Assembly (NCBI GenBank): GCA_036271375.1
Contig: DATBAT010000373.1
Location: forward strand, 1-64,000
Direction of reading: 5' to 3'
Origin: DATBAT01 sp036271375
GTDB taxonomy: Bacteria > Acidobacteriota > Terriglobia > Terriglobales > Acidobacteriaceae
DNA: 64,000 bases
Shown here: piece by piece, positions 42,510 through 51,727 of the stretch
Numbering within the stretch: position 1 is the first letter of the stretch
How the letters are laid out: the number at the start of each line of letters is the position of its first letter
Made by a program: the position numbers and the translations under genes
The notes under the pieces: model-generated
What the model was told of the DNA's origin: nothing
Seen by the model: only the letters and a program-made list of their open reading frames with translations
The model's database searches: none

Positions 42510-44490
42510 GGGACCCCGCTGCAGCGCGCCAGTTGGCCTCTTCCACGAAAGTGCTTTCGTTGCGGCGTCCGCCTTGCTCTTTGTGCTCCAAGGCGAAGCG
42601 GCCCATGAAGTCGAGCAGTTCGCGCGACATCTTGGACATCTGGTCCGCCGACGCAGCCAACTCGGTCGAGCCGGAGGTTGTCTGTTGGACCAACTCGCGC
42701 ATCCGTTCCATGGCGCGGACGACGGCTTGCGCGCCGGAAGCCTGCTCTTCCACCGCGGAATTAATCTCGTGCGTGATTTCATTCAGGCGAGTCGTAGCAC
42801 GGGCGATCTGTGAGGATCCGTGAGATTGTTCGTTCGTCGCGGAGCCGATCTCTTGCGCGAATTTGTAGACCTCCGTCACCACGTTGGAAATCTTGCGTAG
42901 GGCTGAGTTCAGTTCCTGTCCAAGCTCCAGGCCTTCGTTGACGATACCGGTGCTTTGATCCATGTTGGAAACGGCCTTGCGCGCTTCTTTTTGGATGCTT
43001 TGGATCAGTTCCGAAATTTCTTTGGTGGACTGCGCGGACTTTTCCGCCAACTTGCGGACTTCGTCGGCAACCACGGCGAATCCGAGTCCATGCTCACCGG
43101 CGCGGGCGGCTTCGATGGCGGCGTTCAGCGCCAGCAGGTTGGTTTGCTCCGCCAGGTCGTCAATGACTTCGATGATCTTGCCGATGTCATCAGCACGTTG
43201 ACCAAGCACGTCGATGATCTGTCCCGAAGAACGAATCGTGTTGTTGATCTTGGTCAGACCCTCGGTGGCTTTTTCCATGGTGGCAATTCCGAGGTGCACT
43301 TCTTCTCGCGAACGATTGGAAATATCGAGCAGTACCTTCGCGGTATCGGCCACGCGCTGAATCGACGCGACCATCTGATCGATCGACGCAGATGTCTCGC
43401 TGACGCTTGACGCCTGCGTCTGCGTGCTCTTCACCATGTTCTGCACGTTGACGCTCATTTCGTGCATGGTGCTGGTGACTTCATCGATGGCGGACGATGT
43501 TTGCAGACTGATCTTTGCGGATTCGTCAGAGGCTCCGGCGACCTGGTTGGAAGCGCTGGCTACTTGCGACGCTGCGTCGCGAACGTTGCGCACGAGACTA
43601 CGGAGCCCCTGTACCATTCGCGAGAAGGCGTTGCCCAGGGTGTCGTCCTTGGATCGCGGTCGAACCTCAACCGTCAGGTTTCCTCCGGCGATCTCCTCCG
43701 AGACGGTGGCCATCTCCTTCAGATAATTCACCGTCGTCGAGAACGATCTACCCAACTCCCCTATTTCGTCGTTACGCTTGAAGTCGATCTTGTGGTTCAG
43801 ATCGCCAGCGGTTCCGATCTGGTGCGCTACCGTCATCAGGTTGTGCAGCGGTTCGCTGATCGACTTTGCCGAACTGTAAGCAATCGCGATTCCCAGCGCG
43901 AGCGAGAGCAGGGTGCTGACCAGCGCAATCCCGATGGTGGCAGTGGCGGCGGTCTCGTCAGATTTCTTGCGCTCATTCAGCAGGCGGTGATTTTCGTCGT
44001 CTGCCTGGTCGAGATAGTCAGTGGTATTTTTCAGCCAGGTCGATGCGTCTTTCTGCAAATAAAAAATCTGTAACTCAGCGACGGTGGCATTTCCGCCGTC
44101 CACCTGCTTGCGTTTGTCGACCAGCGGATTGGCAAATTCCTGTGTCCAGCTTTGCTCGCTTTGCTTGACGCGATTTAAGGCTGACTTCTGCTCGTCGGAA
44201 TCCGCCAACGACAATGCGACGTGCAGTTCCTGATCGAGTGACTGAATTCCTTCGCGCATGCGGTCGACCATGCGGGTATCGCCGCTGAGCAGATAGCTGC
44301 TCAAGAAAAGACGGTTCTGCATCAACTGGTAGCGGATCTTGTCGGTCGACTCGGCGCGCTCCAAGGCCTGCGATGCGGCAGCTTTGGCGCTGTGCTCGCG
44401 CTGTACGGCGAGATAATTCACCAGGAACAGCACCAGCACCATGGCCAGCACCGCTCCAAAGCTTATGTAGAGTTTCTTGCCAATAGTCAT
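42502..44490 (-). CDS. methyl-accepting chemotaxis protein
   Basis: A 662-residue chemoreceptor. TM1 about residues 7-28, a periplasmic four-helix-bundle or CHASE3-type sensor (about 30-178), TM2 (about 178-202, TIGIALVSTLLSLALGIAIA), HAMP and a long cytoplasmic signalling domain with the hairpin tip EVIDDLAEQTNLLALNAAIE AARAGEHGLGFAVVADEVRK split around 455-495. The methylation helices are present. The C-terminus has no NWETF-type CheR/CheB tether. Start ATG at 44490 (MTIGKKLYISFGAVLAMVLV). First gene of the che operon, divergent from the multi-sensor kinase. Confidence 0.92.
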   Translation of the reverse strand: MTIGKKLYISFGAVLAMVLVLFLVNYLAVQREHSAKAAASQALERAESTDKIRYQLMQNRLFLSSYLLSGDTRMVDRMREGIQSLDQELHVALSLADSDEQKSALNRVKQSEQSWTQEFANPLVDKRKQVDGGNATVAELQIFYLQKDASTWLKNTTDYLDQADDENHRLLNERKKSDETAATATIGIALVSTLLSLALGIAIAYSSAKSISEPLHNLMTVAHQIGTAGDLNHKIDFKRNDEIGELGRSFSTTVNYLKEMATVSEEIAGGNLTVEVRPRSKDDTLGNAFSRMVQGLRSLVRNVRDAASQVASASNQVAGASDESAKISLQTSSAIDEVTSTMHEMSVNVQNMVKSTQTQASSVSETSASIDQMVASIQRVADTAKVLLDISNRSREEVHLGIATMEKATEGLTKINNTIRSSGQIIDVLGQRADDIGKIIEVIDDLAEQTNLLALNAAIEAARAGEHGLGFAVVADEVRKLAEKSAQSTKEISELIQSIQKEARKAVSNMDQSTGIVNEGLELGQELNSALRKISNVVTEVYKFAQEIGSATNEQSHGSSQIARATTRLNEITHEINSAVEEQASGAQAVVRAMERMRELVQQTTSGSTELAASADQMSKMSRELLDFMGRFALEHKEQGGRRNESTFVEEANWRAAAGSRG

Positions 44491-44604
44491 TTTGCAGCGC
44501 TCCAACTCAACGTCCGAGCCCGACACGTTTCCGTCAGTGAGTTACTAGCAACGCCTATGCCAGGCTGTAGAAAGGTCCCTTGGTGTGACCTTAATATCGC
44601 AGTA

Positions 44605-44629
44605 AGTAACTGGTTTAGAACAGGTTACT
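44605..44629. promoter_or_regulatory. dyad-symmetric putative operator between che operon and sensor kinase operon
   Basis: AGTAAC-TG-GTT-TAG-AAC-AG-GTTACT is symmetric over 25 bp except at the central bases and two offsets. GTTACT also recurs at 44541-44546 and 44787-44792 in the same 275-bp divergent spacer. This suggests a regulator site shared by both operons (inference). Confidence 0.4.
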
Positions 44630-44846
44630 TTCGTTTTCGAGATGGCAATGGAAGCTGCTTTTGCAGCGCTCTTCGAGCTTCCGATCCTCTCGCTCTGAGA
44701 CGCGCGCAGATTTGTAAGTTGAGCAGCCCCGAGGGTAATTACCTTGGCTCAAAATGAGATTTCCACTTACTTTTCCCGTATATTCAGTTACTTAGAGATA
44801 GGTGCGAGGTTTCAACGTAGGCCTGACGACACAAACCGGAAAAGCC

Positions 44847-47800
44847 ATGGCGGAACCCCCTAATTCGCGCTCCGACGAGGCCTTTCAAAAGCTGCTTTTG
44901 CAGCTCTCGGCGGCGGCTGCGGAGAGCAAGTCTCCGGCGATTTTGATCCGTCTTTTCTGCCACGCTTCGCGCGTGTTTTTCCAGATTCAGGGCACCTATA
45001 TTTTCCAGCTAACCCCGGACGGGGAACTGCAGGCCACCGAGGCTGACGGACTCTTTGCCGACCGCTTTCGCGGGTTCAAGCCAAAGACAACTGAAAAGGT
45101 AGTTCTCGAGGCGATGCGCCGCCGCAAGACGGTGTACATGAATTACCTCGATCCCGACCGACAGTTGCTGATCCCGGAACTGCGCGGACGCGCCATCATG
45201 GCGGTGCCGCTAGTTGTCGCCAACGAAGCCAAGGGTGCGGTGGTTTTTCTGCACACCGAAGTTTCGAATTTTTTTAATGATGATCTGGCAACCAAGGCCA
45301 CGATCATGACCGGGCAGTTGGGCAGTCTTCTCGAAGCGAGTAAGGTTCAGCAAAGCGCGCCGCAGCGTCAGGAGAATAATTCCGCCGATGCTCTGGCGGA
45401 AACCGCGCGTAGCCTGCAAACCGCGCCAGATGCGTCTTCCGTAGTGCAAACCATGGCGGAGCGGCTGCGGGTTGCATTGCATACGCGCGTGGTCAGCATC
45501 TTCGTTTCGCAGGGATCCGGGTTCGCTTTGCGCTCGGTGGCGGCTGAAACGGCGAATCTCGCTGACTCGGTGCGCGCCCGCTACGACCGCAAGGGACTTC
45601 AGTTCGCGGGCGAAGTGGCGGCGCGAGCGATCGCGGCAGCAGAGCCCGTCACGATTTCTATCGAAGCAGCCAGTCATTCGTTGGGCGATCTGGTGCCCGC
45701 TGGCATCCTGATTGCCGCGCCGTTCCGCACTGCGACGACCCAAGGTGCGGCGCTGATTTATCCCCGCGGCGACGGCGGCTTCAGCAAGGAAGAAAAGTCT
45801 TTGGCCGCAGCTATTGCCGGCGTAGGTTCGGTCGCGCTCACTAACTCCGAATTATTTGCCACCGCCAAGGCGCAGACGCATGAAGTGCACCAGTTGCTGG
45901 CGATCGCGTCGCAGTTGAATTCCATTCGCGATCTCGATCAGTTTATGCAGCAGTTTTGCATGCATGCTTCCGATTTTCTTGGATACGCCCGCGCCTGTAT
46001 CGGACTGCTTGAACCCGACGGCGTCTTTCATGTGCGCTGGAAGGCTGAACAAGGCGAATCCGGACGAATCGACTTGGCGTTAACCGATGGCCCGGTGAGC
46101 CAAGTGTTGAAGCATCGCGAAGCGTTCTGGACTGACGACTTGATGAAAGTTCCCGGAGCGAACACCGAGCGCATCGCGAGCCTGAACATCAAGCAGTTGC
46201 TGGCCGTGCCGTTACTCGACACGCAAGGCCAAGTCGTGGGAATGTTCGGCGTCCTTGATCGCCACGATCACGCCGGAGTTTCGCAGGAAGATATTCGCCG
46301 TGCCCGCGCATTGGCCGCACAAGCTTCCGTGGCGCTGGAAGTGGCACGCAATCTGAATACCTCGCAGCAACACAAAGATCGTGCCGAGGCGCTGATGAAG
46401 CTTGCGCTTGAAGTCGGTTCGCTGCGTTCGATCCGGGAGTTTACTCAGGCTTTCGCCAGCCGCGCTGCCGCGCTCACTGGCGCTCCTTCTTACGCGTTGG
46501 CTTTGCGTCAAGACCACGGATGGGAAACTGCCGTACTCCATTCGACGGACGCGATCGAGGATGCGGATGACCCGCTGGCCCGTCGGTTGGCTTCCGCCGT
46601 CAGCGAAGCGACGCTCAAGCATCATGACCAGCTTGTCGCCGCCAGCGCGCCCGATTTAATCGGTCCGGCGCTGGCAGGGTCGTTAGGCTGGGCGAATTGC
46701 GCGCTGCTGAGATTGTCGACGCAATCCGGAGAACCTGCCGCTGTGCTGTGTTTGGCAAATCTGCCAGGCGATTTATCGATTGAAGACCAGCAATTCCTTC
46801 AGGCGATGGCGCAGCACGCGTCGATCGCGCTGGAAAATTCGCGATTGTTTACGCGGATGGACCATGCCAACCGCCATTGGACGGAAATCTTCGACGCCAT
46901 CAGCGATTTCATTGTGGCGCATGATGAATCCGGCCGCGTGCTTCGCATCAACCGTTCACTCGCGGACTTCATCGGAGTTTCGCCGCGATCGTTAATCGGC
47001 GTCAACATGTCGGCTCTATTGGCTTTTGGCGAGACCGCGCCGCTTACGTTCTGTCCATTTTGCCGCAGCACAGGCGAAGCGACTGACGAATACATCCATC
47101 CCGTGCTCGACCGAACGTATTTGGTTTCGACCTCGCGTGTTCTCGGCGATACCAGCGATGGCCCGCAAACCATCCACGTGCTGAAAGACATCACCGACCG
47201 CCGCGAAGCCGAGCAGCGCTACCGCGAACTGTTCGGCAACATTCAGGAAGGGCTATTTTTCTCGACTACCGATGGGCGCTTCATCGAAGTGAACGACGCG
47301 CTGGTGCGGATGCTCGGCTACTCCACCCGGGAAGAAGTTCTCGAAGCGGACATTCGCCATCAGATTTATTTTTCGCCGGATGCTTACGATCAGTTTGCCG
47401 AGCAGATGCGGCTTCACGGAGTGGTGCGTAATCGCGAGGAAGTTCTGCGGCGCAAGAACGGAGTGCCGGTTTATGTGTTGATCAACGCATCCGCGGCTAG
47501 GGACGCGCACGACCGGGTGCTGCAATACCGCGGGCTGATGCTCGATATCAGCGGGCTGAAAACCTATCAGGCGGAACTGCAGCGCGAACGCGATTTTTCC
47601 GGAAAGATCCTGAGCAATACGCAGAGTTTGATCCTGGTGGTCGATGCGGCCGGGCAAATTACTTATGCCAATCGACGTTGGTCAGACCTTGGATTCCTAA
47701 AAGAGCAACTTATAGGCTTGCCGATGGTCGAGTTGGTTTCAGCAGCGCGTCAAGCGGCTTTTAGCGATGCCTTCCACGTGACTTTGCAGGGACAGCAAGT

Positions 47801-48677
47801 GGACAACCTCGATCTCCCAATCGTGCGCGGCGACGATCGTCCCGGTCAATTTTCCGTAAATCTCAGTCCGATGCGGGACGAACAAGGGAACGTGAGCAGT
47901 GTGGTCGCGGTGATGACCGACATCACCGATTCCGCCGCTCTGCAAGCCAAGCTGGTTCACGCAGAGAGGATGGCGGCGGTGGGGCAGTTGGTGTCAGGTG
48001 TCGCGCATGAGGTCAACAATCCGCTGACCGCCATTCTTGGATTCGCCGACTTGCTGATGGAAAGCCGCGACCTGCCGGAAAGCGCGCGTAAAGACATGCG
48101 CGTTATTTTGCAGGAAGCGCAACGCACCAAGCAGATCGTGCAGAACCTGTTGAGCTTCGCCCGTCAGATGCCGCAACAGCGGCGGCCGGTACAGCTCAAC
48201 CCAATTTTGCGCCGCACGGTTCAGCTGCGCTCTTACGACTTCCACAGTCACGGCGTTGAGGTCAATGAAGAATTCGACGAGGCGCTGCCTGAAGTGATAG
48301 GCGACTCCCAGCAGTTGCAGCAGGTATTTCTCAACATCATGAACAACGCTTACGACGCGGTGCATGAGATCAACCGTCCGCCGCGGATCGACGTCGTAAC
48401 CACTAATCACGAAGGCTATGTCGAAATCTGGTTCCGCGATAACGGACATGGTGTTACGAATCCAGATAAAATCTTCGATCCATTCTTTACGACCAAGGAA
48501 GTGGGCAAGGGAACCGGCCTGGGGCTGAGCATCTGTTACGGAATCGTGCACGAACATGGAGGAGAAATCCTCTGCCACAACAATGAAAACGACGAAGGCG
48601 CGACGTTCATCGTGCGCCTTCCCGCTATTTCTGAAGCGGCCTCGCTAGGGGCCGCAGCCGGAGTCAATAACCCATGA
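44847..48677 (+). CDS. multi-GAF/PAS sensor histidine kinase
   Basis: This 1276-residue soluble sensor kinase has four GAF-type domains (about residues 10-150, 185-330, 360-505, 530-670), three PAS domains (about 675-790 with HWTEIFDAISDFIVAHDESG, 790-910 with NIQEGLFFSTTDGRFIEVND, 915-1030 with NTQSLILVVDAAGQITYANR), then HisKA with the phosphoacceptor His1054 in VAHEVNNPLTAILGF, and HATPase (RDNGHG, GLGLSICYGIVHEHGG). No membrane span is seen. I chose the ATG at 44847; a GTG at 44802 is in frame. The stop overlaps the next receiver gene by 4 bp. It is presumably a complex cytoplasmic redox, light or ligand sensor. Confidence 0.9.
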   Translation: MAEPPNSRSDEAFQKLLLQLSAAAAESKSPAILIRLFCHASRVFFQIQGTYIFQLTPDGELQATEADGLFADRFRGFKPKTTEKVVLEAMRRRKTVYMNYLDPDRQLLIPELRGRAIMAVPLVVANEAKGAVVFLHTEVSNFFNDDLATKATIMTGQLGSLLEASKVQQSAPQRQENNSADALAETARSLQTAPDASSVVQTMAERLRVALHTRVVSIFVSQGSGFALRSVAAETANLADSVRARYDRKGLQFAGEVAARAIAAAEPVTISIEAASHSLGDLVPAGILIAAPFRTATTQGAALIYPRGDGGFSKEEKSLAAAIAGVGSVALTNSELFATAKAQTHEVHQLLAIASQLNSIRDLDQFMQQFCMHASDFLGYARACIGLLEPDGVFHVRWKAEQGESGRIDLALTDGPVSQVLKHREAFWTDDLMKVPGANTERIASLNIKQLLAVPLLDTQGQVVGMFGVLDRHDHAGVSQEDIRRARALAAQASVALEVARNLNTSQQHKDRAEALMKLALEVGSLRSIREFTQAFASRAAALTGAPSYALALRQDHGWETAVLHSTDAIEDADDPLARRLASAVSEATLKHHDQLVAASAPDLIGPALAGSLGWANCALLRLSTQSGEPAAVLCLANLPGDLSIEDQQFLQAMAQHASIALENSRLFTRMDHANRHWTEIFDAISDFIVAHDESGRVLRINRSLADFIGVSPRSLIGVNMSALLAFGETAPLTFCPFCRSTGEATDEYIHPVLDRTYLVSTSRVLGDTSDGPQTIHVLKDITDRREAEQRYRELFGNIQEGLFFSTTDGRFIEVNDALVRMLGYSTREEVLEADIRHQIYFSPDAYDQFAEQMRLHGVVRNREEVLRRKNGVPVYVLINASAARDAHDRVLQYRGLMLDISGLKTYQAELQRERDFSGKILSNTQSLILVVDAAGQITYANRRWSDLGFLKEQLIGLPMVELVSAARQAAFSDAFHVTLQGQQVDNLDLPIVRGDDRPGQFSVNLSPMRDEQGNVSSVVAVMTDITDSAALQAKLVHAERMAAVGQLVSGVAHEVNNPLTAILGFADLLMESRDLPESARKDMRVILQEAQRTKQIVQNLLSFARQMPQQRRPVQLNPILRRTVQLRSYDFHSHGVEVNEEFDEALPEVIGDSQQLQQVFLNIMNNAYDAVHEINRPPRIDVVTTNHEGYVEIWFRDNGHGVTNPDKIFDPFFTTKEVGKGTGLGLSICYGIVHEHGGEILCHNNENDEGATFIVRLPAISEAASLGAAAGVNNP

Positions 48678-49075
48678 ACACGCTTGCCATACATCAAGAC
48701 GCTTTGCCGGTGTTGCTCATCGAAGACGAACCCGCCGTTATGGCCTACGTGAAAGCCGCCCTCGAACGGAACGGGTACGGCGTCATTTGCGCCGACTCAG
48801 GAGTGGAAGGATTGCGACTACTGGAGTCGGGGCAGTTTCACGGCATCGTCTCTGACATGCGCACGCCGGGCGGTGTCGACGGCGGCGATGTGCATGCCTG
48901 GATTTCCAACAATCGTCCGGAACTGGCGTCCCGCCTGGTGTTTATCACCGGTGACGTTGCCAACGAAGAAACTGTAGCCACCCTGCGCAAGACCGGCGCT
49001 CCTTGTGTGGAGAAGCCGTTCCGCGTGCAGCAATTTATTTCTGTGGTCGAACAGACCATGGGGAAGGCGCAATGA
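48674..49075 (+). CDS. single-domain response regulator
   Basis: A 133-residue stand-alone receiver with VLLIEDEPAVMAYVKAALER (acidic Glu17/Asp18), phosphorylation site Asp61 in HGIVSDMRTPGG, Thr in VFITGD and Lys in CVEKPF. It overlaps the histidine kinase (4 bp) and the NtrC-type regulator (4 bp), so all three are coupled. It may be a phosphate sink, a relay, or a regulator of the kinase. Confidence 0.9.
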   Translation: MNTLAIHQDALPVLLIEDEPAVMAYVKAALERNGYGVICADSGVEGLRLLESGQFHGIVSDMRTPGGVDGGDVHAWISNNRPELASRLVFITGDVANEETVATLRKTGAPCVEKPFRVQQFISVVEQTMGKAQ

Positions 49076-50484
49076 TGAGCGAAGATCTGCGCGTGCGCTT
49101 GTTGATTGTCGACGATGAAGAAAGCATTCGCCGGCTATGCGTGACCGTCGGCGAATCTATGGGATTCGCTTGCAGCGAGGCGGAAAGCGGAGAAGCTGCG
49201 CTCGCCCTGCTCGAAGAACAGCCCGTTCACATGGTTCTCACCGATCTAGTCATGCCCAGCATGTCGGGTTTGGAGTTCCTCGACCGCGTGAAGAAATTGT
49301 TGCCACGCGCCGAGGTCGCGGTGATGACCGGACACGGTTCTGTCGAGAGCGCGGTGCAGGCAATGAAGCTGGGCGCCTACGACTACATCGGCAAGCCGTT
49401 TTCTCCGTTGGAAGAGCTGCGGCTCTTTCTGCGGCGCATGGCCGACAAGGTGAAGCTGGTGGAAGAGAACCAGTTCCTGCGCGACCGCGTGCACACAGAG
49501 ACCGATCTTTACGGCATTGTCGGTGCCTCGGCGAAGATTCAAGACGTACTGCGGATGATTTCGCGCTTGAAGGACACACGTACTCCAGTACTGATCACGG
49601 GCGAGAGCGGCACCGGTAAAGAGCTGGTGGCGCGGGCGATTCATTTCCGCGGGATGTTTGCCAATCGCCCATTTGTGGCAGTGGATTGCGGATCGTTGGT
49701 GCCGACGCTGATTGAGAGTGAACTGTTCGGCTACGAGAAGGGAGCGTTCACCGGAGCGATTAAGTCACGGATGGGGCTGTTCCAGGCGGCCAATGGCGGG
49801 ACTATCTTTCTCGATGAGATAGGCGAGTTGCCACAGGAGATGCAGGCCAAGTTGCTGCGCGTTTTGCAGGAGAAGGAAGTGCGGCCGGTGGGCAGCAATC
49901 AGAAGATCAAAGTCGATGTGCGCGTGATCGCTGCCACCAATCGTGATCTCGAAGCCGAATATCGCAACGGGACTTTCCGCAAAGATTTGTATTTCCGGCT
50001 GAATGTGGTCACGGTGCACTTGCCTTCGCTCCGGGAACGGCGGTCGGACATCCCCATGCTGGTGCATTGGTTCCTCGATCGTCACGCCAAGGGCGAGTCG
50101 ATCCAGGTGACCAGCGCGGCGATGAAATGCCTGCTGCAATACGACTGGCCGGGCAACGTGCGTGAATTGGAAAATTGTATTGAGCGCGCGGTGGCGTTGG
50201 GTGATCGGCGGTTCTTTGACTTGAACGATCTGCCTCCGTCGATTGCGTCGGCTGGTTCGGCTGCGGCGATGGTTGAGCCTGAGATGGCTGCTCCCACGGC
50301 AAACTCAAATGACTTGGAAGATATTGAGCGCGCCACGATTCAGCGAGTCTTCGAGCAGGTTGGCGGGGACAAAGTTCGCGCGGGGAAGATGCTGGGGATT
50401 AGCCGCGCCACGTTGTATCGCAAGCTGAAGCGCTACAACATTGGCGGGCGGGTGGATTTGGCTAGCAGTCCGACGTTGCAATAG
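49072..50484 (+). CDS. NtrC-family sigma-54-dependent response regulator
   Basis: A 470-residue activator. Receiver domain with Asp58 in HMVLTDLVMPSMSG, AAA+ domain with Walker A GESGTGKE, the sigma-54 contact loop GAFTGA, Walker B GGTIFLDEIGELP and the R-finger region, then a Fis-type HTH (about 425-465, KVRAGKMLGISRATLYRKLK). The ATG at 49072 overlaps the receiver stop by 4 bases. It would activate sigma-54 promoters in response to the upstream kinase. Its target genes are not visible here. Confidence 0.94.
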   Translation: MMSEDLRVRLLIVDDEESIRRLCVTVGESMGFACSEAESGEAALALLEEQPVHMVLTDLVMPSMSGLEFLDRVKKLLPRAEVAVMTGHGSVESAVQAMKLGAYDYIGKPFSPLEELRLFLRRMADKVKLVEENQFLRDRVHTETDLYGIVGASAKIQDVLRMISRLKDTRTPVLITGESGTGKELVARAIHFRGMFANRPFVAVDCGSLVPTLIESELFGYEKGAFTGAIKSRMGLFQAANGGTIFLDEIGELPQEMQAKLLRVLQEKEVRPVGSNQKIKVDVRVIAATNRDLEAEYRNGTFRKDLYFRLNVVTVHLPSLRERRSDIPMLVHWFLDRHAKGESIQVTSAAMKCLLQYDWPGNVRELENCIERAVALGDRRFFDLNDLPPSIASAGSAAAMVEPEMAAPTANSNDLEDIERATIQRVFEQVGGDKVRAGKMLGISRATLYRKLKRYNIGGRVDLASSPTLQ

Positions 50485-50515
50485 GGCCGTCGTTGGCCTT
50501 TGAAGTCGACGTCGC

Positions 50516-50541
50516 CAAAAGCTCTTTCCGCTGGGCTTTTG
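50516..50541 (+). terminator. possible weak terminator after the NtrC-type gene
   Basis: CAAAAGC and GCTTTTG form a 7-bp stem around a 12-nt loop. The T run lies within the 3' arm rather than after it, so this is a weak candidate. The rest of the 268-bp spacer shows no gene. Confidence 0.3.
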
Positions 50542-50752
50542 AGTGGAGCACGCGCTTCAGCTCTGCGGTTGGGCCAACATTTAGTTGGCGTTGCGCTTAA
50601 CGCCTGAGGTTTGGCTCTCTATTCCGACTCAAACCCAGTTACCTCAGCGGCTAAAGCCGGTTCCAGAGTACCTATCTATTCGCAGAGCTAAAGCGACTGC
50701 GCCACCCTAACCTAATTTCCAGTAGGCTGTTGTTGAGTATCCCTGCTAGAAG

Positions 50753-51691
50753 ATGCCACTCGCCGAAAAATCCATGATCGCCCGCATCCGCCGCCAGGCG
50801 GGTGTTGGTCGCGGCGTGATCAAAAGCATTGGAGATGATTGTGCCGTTTTGCGGGTCCCTCCTGGGCACGAGGCTTTAGTCACTACCGACTTCAGTCTTG
50901 AGGGAATTCATTTCCGCCGGGAGTGGCACTCGCCAGAATCGGTCGGGCACCGTTGCCTCGCGCGCGGACTGAGCGACATTGCGGCCGTGGGTGGAAAGCC
51001 GATCGCGGCGTTCCTGTCGTTGGCACTGCCGAAAGCATTGCCGCAGACCTGGGTGAATCGTTTCGTGAAGGGCCTAACTTCGCTCGCCAGCCAGTTTGAT
51101 GTGACGCTCGCGGGTGGCGACACGGCGCAATCGCCTGACGGCATTCTCGCCGACATCATAGTGTTGGGTTCGGTCCTGCGCGGCAAGGCTGTATTGCGCT
51201 CCGGCGCTCGGCCCGGGGACAAGGTCTACGTAACGGGATCGCTGGGGGGGGCAGCTTCTGTACTTCAGGATTTGATAAAGAGCTCCAGAACGCGGCTCGG
51301 GATGACCAAGGAACGAGGGCGGCATTTCTTTCCTCAGCCTCGGATTGAGGTAGGGCAATTCCTGCGGCAGAAGAGGCTGGCCGCCTCGATGATCGACCTT
51401 AGCGATGGACTCTCCACCGACTTGGGGCATATCTGCCAAGAGAGTGGCGTGGGGGCGGAGCTTCGAGCGGAGTTTATTCCTCGGAATTCACGCGTGTCTC
51501 TGACTCTTGCCTTGCATGGGGGGGAGGATTACGAGTTGCTGTTCACTTCCGCGAAGGCCATTCCCGAACAAATTGCCGGAGTGGCGATTACCGAAATTGG
51601 CCGAGTAACCCAAGGCAAGAACCTGTTTCTTGTGAATGGCGGAAAACGAAAGCGTCTGCGACCACAAGGCTGGGAGCATTTCAAAAAATAA
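50753..51691 (+). CDS. thiL: thiamine-monophosphate kinase
   Basis: A 312-residue enzyme that makes thiamine diphosphate from the monophosphate. Signatures: KSIGDDCAVLRVPPGHEALV, TTDFSLEGIHFRREWHSPES, CLARGLSDIAAVGGKPIAAF, LAGGDTAQSP and MIDLSDGLSTDLGHICQESG, with LHGGEDYELLFT near the end. All fit the AIR-synthase-like ATP-binding fold. No other thiamin genes are adjacent and no TPP riboswitch was found upstream. It converges on gltX with a 36-bp gap. Confidence 0.93.
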   Translation: MPLAEKSMIARIRRQAGVGRGVIKSIGDDCAVLRVPPGHEALVTTDFSLEGIHFRREWHSPESVGHRCLARGLSDIAAVGGKPIAAFLSLALPKALPQTWVNRFVKGLTSLASQFDVTLAGGDTAQSPDGILADIIVLGSVLRGKAVLRSGARPGDKVYVTGSLGGAASVLQDLIKSSRTRLGMTKERGRHFFPQPRIEVGQFLRQKRLAASMIDLSDGLSTDLGHICQESGVGAELRAEFIPRNSRVSLTLALHGGEDYELLFTSAKAIPEQIAGVAITEIGRVTQGKNLFLVNGGKRKRLRPQGWEHFKK

Positions 51692-51727
51692 GCTGCCCGG
51701 AAACGCTCCTCGGGATGTCAGTTTTAT

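Noticed and set aside
44643..44664. GG...GC elements resembling sigma-54 -24/-12 promoters in the spacer before the multi-sensor kinase gene
   Set aside because: The spacing between GG and GC is 11 bases in the best cases, not the required 10, and the flanking bases do not match well.
49003..49071. Longer N-terminus for the NtrC-type regulator
   Set aside because: The extra codons lie inside the receiver gene. The ATG at 49072 gives the usual receiver start and a 4-bp overlap.
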